Numbered from the stretch's first letter, positions 42,284 to 53,790 are shown. The stretch: 64,000 nucleotides of DNA from Bactericera cockerelli (GCA_024516035.1 CM044958.1:6108822-6172821), one strand, 5' to 3'. The notes: generated by a model not told the origin, from the letters alone. Made by a program: numbers and translations.

Positions 42284-42568
42284 ACAGAAAAACAGAATGA
42301 GGTCGATAGAACATCGAAATATGTGGTTTAGGGCGAGCCAACTATTCCACTTAAGTTGGCTGGAGACAATCACACCTCCAGCTGTAGCCAATCTGGTTAC
42401 AACAACGACAACGACAAAAAGAAATGTAAAAATTCAAGCTTCATACAATATTGCATATTTTAGAAATACCAGGCGCAAGATAGCCATACATCTTTTCTGT
42501 TTTATTTTCGTCTTTTCTTTTTTTCTTTCATCCTTTCTGAATCGTTATGAAGGTCCAAAATAATTTAT

Positions 42569-42709
42569 AATAATAATAACAAGACTCTTTATTTGACATC
42601 AAAGTAAGAAATTATAATAAATGTAAAAAGGCCGTGATTATTGCCTATGGCAATCTCTGTCATTCAACCCTTAAGAACGCCTCTTTGCTTAAGTTAAGCA
42701 AGAGTGAGA
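42569..42709 (-). mobile_element. 5'-truncated LINE/SINE 3' end with 22-bp target duplication
   Basis: It is flanked by perfect 22-bp repeats (42547-42568 and 42710-42731, beginning ATGAAGGTCCAAAATAATTT). The insert, read on the minus strand, contains GATTGCCATAGGCAATAATC and ends in a (TTA)n-type tail. The same word (GATTGCCTAAGGCAATAACC) is found in the longer copy at 52235-52403. Confidence 0.85.
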
Positions 42710-43026
42710 ATGAAGGTCCAAAATAATTTATGTAGAAAAATAGTCGCGTTATTCAACAAAATTTGAAAACTTACAAAACCATTTTATTTCACCCAAAAGT
42801 TTTCCCGAAAAAACTTGGTAAGCTCAGGGTCATTAAATCCGAGCTGCAGATACTATAATACTGGTATTGAAGCTCCCGAAAGAAAGTTTCTAACTATGAA
42901 ATAATAATAGGTAATCTAACAAGGGCAAAGTATAAATTAATAAAGCTATATTAAGCCGAAAACTACTAACAAATTGATCCCCTATATAAGGGGTTCTCAT
43001 TCATTCGTTTAACATTATAATAAATC

Positions 43027-43043
43027 ATATAAATACAATAAGT
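43027..43043. repeat. Left 17-bp direct repeat of the 6.8-kb composite
   Basis: ATATAAATACAATAAGT is repeated exactly at 49860-49876. The right copy abuts the 5' end of a SINE-A, so the pair is best read as that SINE's target duplication. Confidence 0.75.
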
Positions 43044-43046
43044 ATA

Positions 43047-43561
43047 ATCCCCCAAAAAACACTACGTGTAAAAATAGTCGTCAAGTGTTGGAATGATTAA
43101 AAAGAACTGATATCAAAAACGTCAATTTTCTATGTGCTGAAGGAATTATTTTTCACGTAATAAGTCTCTTGATAATTCAACCAAAATAATAGCCTCACAA
43201 CAACAATACACCTTTGAGCAAACTTCGATTTGGTAATTTGAGAATTTAACCAAAAAATAGCCACACAACAAAACAATGCTCTTGTAAGAACAATGTTGCA
43301 TAATGACAGAACCATTGTTCTTACAAGAGCATTGTTTTGTTGTGTGGCTATTTTTTGGTTAAATTCTCAAATTACCAAATCGAAGTTTGCTCAAAGGTGT
43401 ATTGTTGTTGTGAGGCTATTATTTTGGTTGAATTATCAAGAGACTTATTACGTGAAAAATAATTCCTTCAGCACATAGAAAATTGACGTTTTTGATATCA
43501 GTTCTTTTTAATCATTCCAACACTTGACGACTATTTTTACACGTAGTGTTTTTTGGGGGAT
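43047..43561. mobile_element. Perfect palindrome: 249-bp arms, 17-bp spacer
   Basis: The arms 43047-43295 and 43313-43561 are exact reverse complements as far as I could compare. The outer ends read ATCCCCCAAAAAACACTACG. Both arms carry the same translated frame in opposite directions, with no recognised motif. The perfection implies very recent origin, ongoing repair between arms, or an assembly artefact. Confidence 0.9.
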
Positions 43562-43637
43562 ATCACTACTTTTTGATTTAGATGAAATCCTCTGATAGAT
43601 GAAATAAAAAGTAATCAACAGATAAAAGAAAAAAGAC

Positions 43638-44167
43638 TTTTATTTTAAGGTTGTTGTGATACGCAGTAATATTATAAGACTATCATATAAAATGTTGGGT
43701 AATTTATATTGAACTAGTGCCGTTCTTGAGATACAGGGTCGGACGTCCTGCCTAATATCCATATATTTTGACGTATAACTTGTTAACCGTAAATTCCAGA
43801 TAAATGAAGTCTGTTGATAATAACTCCTTGTGGTAAAACCTTTCGAACAAGTTAAAACTTGATTTGTTTTTTCGATACTTTTTTTTTTTTTTGTTCGTCC
43901 GGCTGCCTGACGAAACCGACCAGAAACTAACATCAAGAGTGTATGTCGAGTTATAAATTGTTCGACAGGTCTTGCCATAAGGAGTTCTTATCGACAAATT
44001 TCATTTTTCTATAATTTACGGTTAACAAGTTATACGTCAAAATATATGGATACGCAGTACGTCCGACCCTGTATCTCAAGAACGGCACTAGTTCAATGTA
44101 AATTACCCAACATTTTATATGATAGTCTTATAATATTACTGCGTATCACAACAACCTTAAAATAAAA
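43638..44167. repeat. Inverted repeat with about 157-bp arms
   Basis: The left arm 43638-43795 and right arm 44013-44167 pair closely, with one 3-base difference at the TCCTGCCTAATATCC / TACTGCGTATCC position. TACAGGGTCGGACGT lies inside each arm. The 43688 boundary of the tandem duplication cuts the left arm, so the second unit's copy lacks the outer 50 bp. Confidence 0.85.
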
Positions 44168-44489
44168 CGGCAAGTCGTAACTCACTGAAATTTGTTGTAA
44201 TGAAATTCTCTCAATGACACCTTTAGACAATATTCCACAAGACACACCATTCTATTTAAGATTTTGAAGTTGGTCCATTTCCAGCCTGACTGGGGCTGTG
44301 TAGATATACGGGTTTTAGCGTTTTTTGATATTTTGAGTCGTTTTCGAGAAACCCAGGCTTGAGCGAGACTTTATGTATGCCCTGTATTTGTAGGTAGTTA
44401 TTTGTAAGTTTTGAATGAGATCTACGTAATTTACGATTGAAAATACAAAAGTATTGATCCAAATAAATGCTTTATTTAGACTGTCAGTG

Positions 44490-44730
44490 GCCAGCCTCCG
44501 TGGCGTAATGGTTGTAAGTACTGCCCGTATTCCAGACATTTCGAGTTCCATTACCGGTTGTTGCAGACTTTTCTAATATTTTTTTCCCCTCTAAACACGT
44601 GAGTCTGGAATCACAGCCCTCCAGGCTGGGTGAGGTAAATGTAGGTAGCTGGAACGATTCCCAGCAAATGGAGGGTAAAACCCTCCCCTGACTAGTTCAA
44701 ATCAGGACGTTAAAACCAAAATACAATCAA
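44490..44730 (+). repeat. SINE-C, diverged, within tandem unit 1
   Basis: GCCAGCCTCCGTGGCGTAAT and GGTTGTAAGTACTGCC (A-box region), GAGTTCCATTACCGG (decayed B box), then the body with GGTGAGGTAAATGTAGGTAG and a duplicated copy at 47453-47693. Confidence 0.8.
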
Positions 44731-45371
44731 CTGGTCACAATCGTTTTAAAATGAGGTTAGTGTGATAAATGGTGCTTCTTTTGTGGGACTTAAACCAGTT
44801 AATAATAATGAAGAAAAAAACATACCTATTTAATCTTAAAATCCATTAACAATAATTCATTAATAATCAACTAGTGTTTTAACCATGAAATTGAAAAATT
44901 AGTAATGAACTCGTTAAAAAACGGACAATTCTGTTTCGTGGTTTTGTTTACAATAATTTTAATTATATTATGTACCTACGTACATGACCAATTCGATCTT
45001 GGTAAAATGAAAGTGCCGAGTATTATTATGTGTTCAGAAATGTTGACCCATATATTTGCCTTACTTCGAGTTGCTAAACATGGTGTCATTTCAGCATAAT
45101 CGGTAGATATAAACAGAAGAAGTGAGAAATTGTACTAGATATACATTTAATAATTATGAATTAATAGGCTAGCATATATCCATGGAATATACCCTGAAAA
45201 TTTCAGCTCGATCGGACAAAAATGCAACTTATATCACGTTTCATACATAGGTAGATGGATAATTAGATTGTGACAAATAAATTAATGTTGATCGAGTTAA
45301 ACCATACTCACTTCGTTCGAAATTAAACGGTCATAGGAGGTTGACTCAAACTAGCAACTACTGTTTTTTTT

Positions 45372-45490
45372 TCTCACGAGAATACCGGACATCCAAAGTA
45401 CAGAGTAAAAAAAATTCTACCTAGCCGGGATTGGAACCCAGGTCACCTTGCAAACTTTGTAATTTACCTACACCAGTCGACGACCACCAC
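45372..45490 (-). repeat. SINE-A-like fragment within tandem unit 1
   Basis: CTCACGAGAATACCGGACAT, CCAAAGTACAGAGTAAAAA and GGGATTGGAACCCAGGTCAC resemble the SINE-A body and B-box region. The A-box part is lost. It is duplicated at about 48337-48455. Confidence 0.6.
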
Positions 45491-46650
45491 AGAGACTGCT
45501 CAATACATAATATTTTATTATATTAAATTTATCATTTGATCTGCAAATCAATATTTTTGCTTCCTACTGGCCAATATTTTATACACTGCTCATAATAATA
45601 ATATAGATCTAGTTTACCTCTTGATGTAGAAACCTTTTAATGAATTTATAAAACGTTATTATTCCCACTCTAATAAAGCAGTCTGTTGGCAGCTTGGATG
45701 AAGCAAAGACGATTGGGTCCCACCCATATTTTAAGTTCTATGTGCGGCGAAGATTTTTTTGTTACTCTCATTAATCTTAATTCAGTTTTTTCTTTTTGTG
45801 TCTCACACTGTCGTTGATTTTTCTAAAATTTTATTTACATCATATTATAATTTTCCGTAATTAGACCTTTAGAAAGAACCTTCAGTCATGCACGTGGGAT
45901 AACTAGGCGTGACTCCAGGGTTAATTATAGATATTCCTTTAGAGGACTTTAAATACTTTTCTACTTGTTTCAACCATCTGAAATTAAGTGATCTCATTCC
46001 CTTTGACTAGACCTTTCTAAAAACACCAGAAATACATCTCTAGGATAACAATAGACGGCTCTGGGCTCCATAATAAGTATTCCTTTCAAAGGCTATAACT
46101 CAAGTTCGGTCCAGTGTAATACTTTAATTATATTTTTATATTTTTTCCTATGGTAAGACCTTTCAAAAAATACCACAATCGCAGCTCCAAGATAACCAGG
46201 GGCGGCTCTGTGCAACTTTCCGGTTTTATTTTAGAAGGCTATATCTCCTATCCTATAAAAAATAAATACTTAAAACTATAAAAGGTATGCAGAGATAAAA
46301 AATCCCTATTCAAAAACGTAGCTCACGTCTTTCCACGATAAGCACACGTTGCTGTACCCTTGACAGAAAATTGGTCTGAAAAAAAAAAAAAACCCGTATG
46401 AAAAATTTCATGAAATTCAAGATTTTCGGCGTGGCTAGAAAACGACTTTAAACTGTACGTAGGAACCTCGCGCTTTCGTGAAACACAATCTATTTTCGCG
46501 TCTCATTACGAATTTGAAATAAAAATTGATAAAAGTTTGCGGGAAGTGTGCGAAAACAATAAAACAAAATACATATAAACTCTGTTTCGTGTTAATATAG
46601 GCCGGTAGGCTGGCGCTGCTTGACGAGCGCTCGCCTCCCGGCGAGCTTGA

Positions 46651-49614
46651 TAAAATGTTGGGTAATTTATATTGAACTAGTGCCGTTCTTGAGATACAGG
46701 GTCGGACGTCCTGCCTAATATCCATATATTTTGACGTATAACTTGTTAACCGTAAATTCCAGATAAATGAAGTCTGTTGATAATAACTCCTTGTGGTAAA
46801 ACCTTTCGAACAAGTTAAAACTTGATTTGTTTTTTCGATACTTTTTTTTTTTTTTGTTCGTCCGGCTGCCTGACGAAACCGACCAGAAACTAACATCAAG
46901 AGTGTATGTCGAGTTATAAATTGTTCGACAGGTCTTGCCATAAGGAGTTCTTATCGACAAATTTCATTTTTCTATAATTTACGGTTAACAAGTTATACGT
47001 CAAAATATATGGATACGCAGTACGTCCGACCCTGTATCTCAAGAACGGCACTAGTTCAATGTAAATTACCCAACATTTTATATGATAGTCTTATAATATT
47101 ACTGCGTATCACAACAACCTTAAAATAAAACGGCAAGTCGTAACTCACTGAAATTTGTTGTAATGAAATTCTCTCAATGACACCTTTAGACAATATTCCA
47201 CAAGACACACCATTCTATTTAAGATTTTGAAGTTGGTCCATTTCCAGCCTGACTGGGGCTGTGTAGATATACGGGTTTTAGCGTTTTTTGATATTTTGAG
47301 TCGTTTTCGAGAAACCCAGGCTTGAGCGAGACTTTATGTATGCCCTGTATTTGTAGGTAGTTATTTGTAAGTTTTGAATGAGATCTACGTAATTTACGAT
47401 TGAAAATACAAAAGTATTGATCCAAATAAATGCTTTATTTAGACTGTCAGTGGCCAGCCTCCGTGGCGTAATGGTTGTAAGTACTGCCCGTATTCCAGAC
47501 ATTTCGAGTTCCATTACCGGTTGTTGCAGACTTTTCTAATATTTTTTTCCCCTCTAAACACGTGAGTCTGGAATCACAGCCCTCCAGGCTGGGTGAGGTA
47601 AATGTAGGTAGCTGGAACGATTCCCAGCAAATGGAGGGTAAAACCCTCCCCTGACTAGTTCAAATCAGGACGTTAAAACCAAAATACAATCAACTGGTCA
47701 CAATCGTTTTAAAATGAGGTTAGTGTGATAAATGGTGCTTCTTTTGTGGGACTTAAACCAGTTAATAATAATGAAGAAAAAAACATACCTATTTAATCTT
47801 AAAATCCATTAACAATAATTCATTAATAATCAACTAGTGTTTTAACCATGAAATTGAAAAATTAGTAATGAACTCGTTAAAAAACGGACAATTCTGTTTC
47901 GTGGTTTTGTTTACAATACAATTTTAATTATATTATGTACCTACGTACATGACCAATTCGATCTTGGTAAAATGAAAGTGCCGAGTATTATTATGTGTTC
48001 AGAAATGTTGACCCATATATTTGCCTTACTTCGAGTTGCTAAACATGGTGTCATTTCAGCATAATCGGTAGATATAAACAGAAGAAGTGAGAAATTGTAC
48101 TAGATATACATTTAATAATTATGAATTAATAGGCTAGCATATATCCATGGAATATACCCTGAAAATTTCAGCTCGATCGGACAAAAATGCAACTTATATC
48201 ACGTTTCATACATAGGTAGATGGATAATTAGATTGTGACAAATAAATTAATGTTGATCGAGTTAAACCATACTCACTTCGTTCGAAATTAAACGGTCATA
48301 GGAGGTTGACTCAAACTAGCAACTACTGTTTTTTTTTCTCACGAGAATACCGGACATCCAAAGTACAGAGTAAAAAAAATTCTACCTAGCCGGGATTGGA
48401 ACCCAGGTCACCTTGCAAACTTTGTAATTTACCTACACCAGTCGACGACCACCACAGAGACTGCTCAATACATAATATTTTATTATATTAAATTTATCAT
48501 TTGATCTGCAAATCAATATTTTTGCTTCCTACTGGCCAATATTTTATACACTGCTCATAATAATAATATAGATCTAGTTTACCTCTTGATGTAGAAACCT
48601 TTTAATGAATTTATAAAACGTTATTATTCCCACTCTAATAAAGCAGTCTGTTGGCAGCTTGGATGAAGCAAAGACGATTGGGTCCCACCCATATTTTAAG
48701 TTCTATGTGCGGCGAAGATTTTTTTGTTACTCTCATTAATCTTAATTCAGTTTTTTCTTTTTGTGTCTCACACTGTCGTTGATTTTTCTAAAATTTTATT
48801 TACATCATATTATAATTTTCCGTAATTAGACCTTTAGAAAGAACCTTCAGTCATGCACGTGGGATAACTAGGCGTGACTCCAGGGTTAATTATAGATATT
48901 CCTTTAGAGGACTTTAAATACTTTTCTACTTGTTTCAACCATCTGAAATTAAGTGATCTCATTCCCTTTGACTAGACCTTTCTAAAAACACCAGAAATAC
49001 ATCTCTAGGATAACAATAGACGGCTCTGGGCTCCATAATAAGTATTCCTTTCAAAGGCTATAACTCAAGTTCGGTCCAGTGTAATACTTTAATTATATTT
49101 TTATATTTTTTCCTATGGTAAGACCTTTCAAAAAATACCACAATCGCAGCTCCAAGATAACCAGGGGCGGCTCTGTGCAACTTTCCGGTTTTATTTTAGA
49201 AGGCTATATCTCCTATCCTATAAAAAATAAATACTTAAAACTATAAAAGGTATGCAGAGATAAAAAATCCCTATTCAAAAACGTAGCTCACGTCTTTCCA
49301 CGATAAGCACACGTTGCTGTACCCTTGACAGAAAATTGGTCTGAAAAAAAAAAAAAACCCGTATGAAAAATTTCATGAAATTCAAGATTTTCGGCGTGGC
49401 TAGAAAACGACTTTAACTGTACGTAGGAACCTCGCGCTTTCGTGAAACACAATCTATTTTCGCGTCTCATTACGAATTTGAAATAAAAATTGATAAAAGT
49501 TTGCGGGAAGTGTGCGAAAACAATAAAACAAAATACATATAAACTCTGTTTCGTGTTAATATAGGCCGGTAGGCTGGCGCTGCTTGACGAGCGCTCGCCT
49601 CCCGGCGAGCTTGA
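46651..49614. repeat. Tandem unit 2 (2964 bp)
   Basis: It differs from unit 1 by a 2-base insertion (TTTACAATACAATTTTAATT versus TTTACAATAATTTTAATT) and a 1-base deletion (GACTTTAACTG versus GACTTTAAACTG). I noticed no other clear difference. Its end is followed directly by the SINE-A tail. Confidence 0.97.
49593..49614 (+). other. Terminal GC hairpin (also at 46629-46650)
   Basis: GCTCGCC, loop TCCC, GGCGAGC, then TTGA closes both tandem units. In an AT-rich neighbourhood this stem-loop at the exact unit boundary recalls the 3' terminator of Helitron-type rolling-circle transposons. The canonical CTRR after the stem is not present (CTTGA instead). Confidence 0.5.
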
Positions 49615-49859
49615 TAATAATAATAATGCTTTTTCTTTGTGTTATTATGTCACAATTTCAGTGGGTAGCGCAGAATCATAGGACTTTACCACTTTAAATT
49701 ACAATATCTTGTATTATTTTTTTGCCTAAGACCGAGGTATGAGTGGACCCCGAACATCCAAGTACAGAGCAGAAAAAATCCTCCCCCGCTGGGAATCGAA
49801 CCCAGGTCACCATGTGTGCAATGCCTAGCGCGCTAACTCGCTCTGCCACAGTGACTACT
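49615..49859 (-). mobile_element. SINE-A, tail opened by the 6.57-kb insertion
   Basis: An (ATA)n tail is followed by TTGTGTTATTATGTCACAAT and the body. On the minus strand the B box reads ACCTGGGTTCGATTCCC and the A box GTGGCAGAGCGAGTTAGCGC. Its 5' end touches the right 17-bp repeat, while the matching left repeat lies 6.57 kb away beyond the palindrome. Confidence 0.82.
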
Positions 49860-49876
49860 ATATAAATACAATAAGT

Positions 49877-51130
49877 GTAGGAAGGTAAGCTCTGAAAAGT
49901 TCAGAAAAAAATTGGCAATAATTATTGAAATCAGGTTGGAAAAAATACTGTCCCATTGTAGGTCATAAGAAATAATGCACCTGAAGTATTGTCAGGCCCT
50001 ATGGTGAGCCTTAAGAGATACTACACCTGTGTTGGTGTTGGTTAACTTACTATTCCGGGAGGACTATCTTCCACAGAGAGGCCTAGATTTTTTTCAGTGG
50101 GTGGAAATCCCATTCCCAATGTTTAAAAAATTCTCCGAAGCCTCTAAAGAAAAAAAATGGGGCATAAGTTTATGCTCTTTAGGGTACATATCGTCTAAAA
50201 TATTGTATCGAATTCTATTGTGTGTTAAATCTAAAAAAGGAAAATATATCTAAAAAAAGTTAAAAGCTTCGACACCATCGAGATAGGCTTATGTTAAGTG
50301 GTGTATTAGAGGTGATTCAATTATGCTTGAATTTCTCTTAAAAGGTACGCCTAAATGTCCTCAAAAGAGAGAGAGAGAGAAGAGAAGGGGGGGGGGGGGG
50401 GGGTAATGCATCCTGTAAAAATTCCAAGAAACAGAGTGTAAAATTTTCAGGCAAAACAGAATGTAAATTTTTTTGACAAGAAGTCAAGGATGGATCGTCT
50501 TTCTCTCTCTTTAACCCGTCAATCCCATCATAAGGCTTCTACAATTTCATCTATCCAATTGTTCACTCTCTCCTTCTTTCTTTCTTTATCCTCCTCCTCT
50601 TCCTCTTTGTCCTTCTCCTTCTCATTTTGTTATAATTATGAATCTCACTATTTTACATTTATAACTGTTCTCTTCTCTCTCTCTCTCTCTCTTTCTCTCT
50701 CTTCAGCTGTCTAACTGTCTTTCTCTCCCTTTTCTCATGCATTATTGTTATTTTTCAACTTAAAACAACGTCATATCCCTTTGAATTGGAGTTTTATTAT
50801 GAAGATATTGCTGGGACGTATCAGGGATGGACTTGGGATTTGAATTTCAATTGGTATTTTAAAGGTTTGTTTCCAAAAGGCACTTTATAAGTCCCATTGT
50901 TCCATTAGTCTAAACTAATCTCTAAATCGTTGGGATAAAGCTTCAGCTTCTTTGCTAGTTCACCTCTATTTGCGAAAAACTTCTTGTCGATTAGAATCTG
51001 ATTGACCAACAACTGTGTCAGTCTGATCTTTTGGGGATATCTACTCACCATTTTTGAGAGCACTCTGAGATATTGAAAAATATATTAACCCGAAACAGAG
51101 TTTATATGTACCGTCCATTCTGGATATGCA
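49877..51130. other. Spacer with purine and pyrimidine runs
   Basis: A (GA)n block merges into about 19 G residues at 50368-50402. A pyrimidine-rich tract with (CT)n covers 50500-50735. An open frame at 50029-50253 has no recognised motif. Confidence 0.6.
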
Positions 51131-51241
51131 GCCTCACATAAAGAGAGGGAACAGAATTTTCCGTGTGAAAATCTGCTCCGACCGGGGATCGAACTCAGGA
51201 CTACGGACAGTAGCCATAACCGTTACGCCAAGGAGGCTGGA
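51131..51241 (-). repeat. SINE-C head
   Basis: The minus strand reads CCAGCCTCCTTGGCGTAACG, GTTATGGCTACTGTCCGTAG, GAGTTCGATCCCCGGTCGG and AGCAGATTTTCACACGGAA. The body is truncated soon after. Confidence 0.8.
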
Positions 51242-51579
51242 AGAGAAAACTGACTATAATTATTAGAAATTTCTTCTTAATATGCACTATATCCAGGTTC
51301 GACTGTACTTCTGGTATCTGTTTTCTGTCTGAACATTAAAAAACATTGAATAATTTTTTTCCTGAACCTCTTTGGAATGAGAAGCCAGCCCTGATTTCTG
51401 GTCTGTCAGAGAAAGCTGCTCGATCTTTCTCCTCTTTGCATGTGTGTTCTGTGTAATGTAACATGTGAGCGTTCAGTGTAATTTTACATAGATTAAATTT
51501 CACTTCTTTCACAATGTTTTTCCTCTTTCGAGAGTTTTGAGACATGCCGAGTTTTTACAGTTTCTATATACTTGAGGGC

Positions 51580-51725
51580 GAGGGAGTGAAAAAAAAGGGA
51601 GAGGGGGAAGAGAAGGAGGAGGGAGAAGAGAGAGGAGAAGAAGGAGGAGGGGCAGGACAGAAGGAGAGGGAGAAAAAGGAGGAGGAGGAGGGGCAGAAAC
51701 AGAAGGAGAGGGAGGAAAAAGAGGT
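51580..51725 (+). repeat. Purine-rich tract
   Basis: GGAGAGGGGGAAGAGAAGGA-type sequence for about 145 bp. Confidence 0.8.
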
Positions 51726-52234
51726 GGTGTATGTAATTTATAAGAAAATATTATGAAATATTTGTCAGAAGTTTTTTTTTGACTTTTCAATTCCAGGAGA
51801 TCTGGGAAAAATCATTTTGTTTTCGAAATAAAAATAGGGGAAGTTAAGAGCCTTCGCCACATTTATTCCTTTGAGAGCTTTCTCAATTCAGAAGAGCAGA
51901 AAGTGCTGTCGAATTCAACAGGAGGAGGCCTCTGAACTTAGGAATTCGTACAATATGACTTCATATCCAGGTAGTCAATCGAGCGTTAAGTTGCACTTTG
52001 TCTCCTTTGACAGCTGGTCCAATGAACAATAATACAAGTTTCTTCAAAGTTTTGGTTTAAATTATATTTCTAGAGAAAGAATAATTTACTCGATGAACAC
52101 ACTAGATTTTCTAATTTAATAATAATAACACTCTACGGGCCAAACTATAAACAGGATTGAATATCTAGGATTTGTTAATCCAAACCACTATCACTTAACA
52201 GCTGGTAATATTACTGATAGAACTGAGCTGTGAT
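51726..52234. other. Spacer; degraded MITE word at 52137
   Basis: GGGCCAAACTATAAACAGGA at about 52139 resembles the end of the 8872-9010 and 32513 elements. No partner end is clear. Confidence 0.4.
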
Positions 52235-52403
52235 TGTTTATTTATTTATTTACACTTTATTATTAGGACATATAAAATACAATATAATAGAAGAAAAACA
52301 TACAGAAAAAATAAATATACATATATAATACATACATAATATATATCCTAACTAAAGGGCGGGGTTATTGCCTTAGGCAATCTCTTCCATCCAATCCTTT
52401 GAA
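52235..52403 (-). mobile_element. LINE 3' end (minus)
   Basis: On the minus strand it reads GATTGCCTAAGGCAATAACC, an AT-rich 3' UTR, then (AAAT)n ending AAATAAATAAACAATC. It shares its core with 42569-42709. The coding part is absent. Confidence 0.65.
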
Positions 52404-53280
52404 TTGTTCGAAATTCTCAATAGAGAACGTGATAAGGAAAAAACATTATTAGATTAATCCAGGTTTGGATAAAATGAACTTGTTCTGTTCCTTACTTCGG
52501 ACCAAAAAGAACATACATTAGATGTACATAATAATGTTCAGAATACCAAGAAACTCATTACCTTTTTTAAACACTGAACCATAAATACCAAAAGAGAAGG
52601 AGTAATAAACAAACATCACTCTAATAAATTCCCAGATAAGCTGTCTAGAATAAACTACTTCGATATTTAAGAAACGTTGAAAAAAAACTCAATACGAAAC
52701 AGGTGGACAAAATGATGGCGGGCTAATCGAGACCAATGAAACAATCCCACCTGAGACCAAACAAAAAAATTATCGTGAACATAAAAAATAAAAGGAAAAG
52801 AGGAAAATAAAGGGAAAAGAAGAAAATATCCAAAGAAGGAAAAGAACAAGAGTATAGAGACTACGTGAGAAAAAATAGGAAGCGAGAAAATAAAGAGGAT
52901 AATTGAAAGGGAGAGGATAAAAAAATGTCATCGCAGCACGAGAAATAATCATAAAAGAAACTGGGAAGGTTGAAATAATGGAAGGAAACAAGATGGAAAA
53001 TAACAGAGATGCAAGCGAGGATGGATATTAAAAATGTAAACACAGAGGAAATGCATTGATAGTAAGAGAGGAAATCATAAAAATATAAGAGAGAAGGGAA
53101 GAAGAAGGAGAAAAGTGGATTGAGGGAAAGGAGAGGGAGAGAGAGAGAGAAACAGAAGTAGGGAGTGAGTTAGAAAGATAGGTAAATTTAGAATTTGGCT
53201 ATTTATATAATTCAATATTATGTACCCATGCTTGGATTTTTCTCATTTATTTGAAATGTAGACAACTTAATAATAATAAG
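52404..53280. other. Spacer, purine-rich in part
   Basis: 52780-53150 is A/G-rich with (GA)n at 53128-53145. No gene was recognised. Confidence 0.5.
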
Positions 53281-53350
53281 GCTCTGGTGGTCAGGTAAAA
53301 TGGTAGAAAATGATTTGATCATTAGCCTGGCTGTTACCTTCCACTAAAGA
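53281..53350 (+). repeat. SINE-E 3' fragment
   Basis: GCTCTGGTGGTCAGGTAAAA, TGGTAGAAAATGATTTGA and TGTTACCTTCCACTAAAGAG in plus orientation. Confidence 0.6.
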
Positions 53351-53605
53351 GTATAATTATTTTATTGCGACAGTTATTTTTTAAAGCTTTTATTTTAATC
53401 AGACATTCAACTCAAGATCAGAAAAGAGAACTATCAAAAAATAGAAAACAAGCTTTTAGAAAAAAAATGCTTATTTTCATAAGCTGAACCTAAAATGAAT
53501 ATTATACATCATATACTTACTTCTATTTTCAGCGAAAATCTACCCTTACAGATCATAATATGCGTCAAAATAAACATCAAATTCAAATAAAAACAATAAT
53601 CTTTA

Positions 53606-53790
53606 GTGGAAGGTAACCACCAGGTAAGGTTGATGCTTAAAGCATTATTCACTACCCACTACCTAACCCTCAGAGTCTTATTATTTATTATTATGTGGTC
53701 ATATACTCAAACAAATGAGAAAAAAATATACATTGGGTGGGAATCGAAACAACGTATACATACACTACCTGGATTACCAGACTAGCGCTA
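53606..53790 (-). repeat. SINE-E
   Basis: GTGGAAGGTAACCACCAGGT, the decayed B box (TTGTTTCGATTCCCACCC on the minus strand) and CCTGGATTACCAGACTAGCG are present. It stops at CTAGCGCTA, directly against an open stretch. Confidence 0.8.

Larger units (their letters stand above)
43688..46650. repeat. Tandem unit 1 (2963 bp)
   Basis: It is almost identical to 46651-49614. It starts TAAAATGTTGGG inside the inverted repeat. It contains a SINE-C (44490-44730) and a SINE-A-like fragment (45372-45490), then AT-rich DNA, and ends with hairpin GCTCGCC-TCCC-GGCGAGC and TTGA. No gene is recognised. Minus-strand frames crossing the unit junction are by-products of the duplication. Confidence 0.97.

Noticed and set aside
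43130..43478. Two small proteins sharing about 54 identical residues on opposite strands
   Set aside because: They are mirror translations of the perfect palindrome arms, not independent genes.
46435..46941. 168-codon minus-strand open frame
   Set aside because: It spans the junction of the two tandem units and is created by the duplication. No motif is present.
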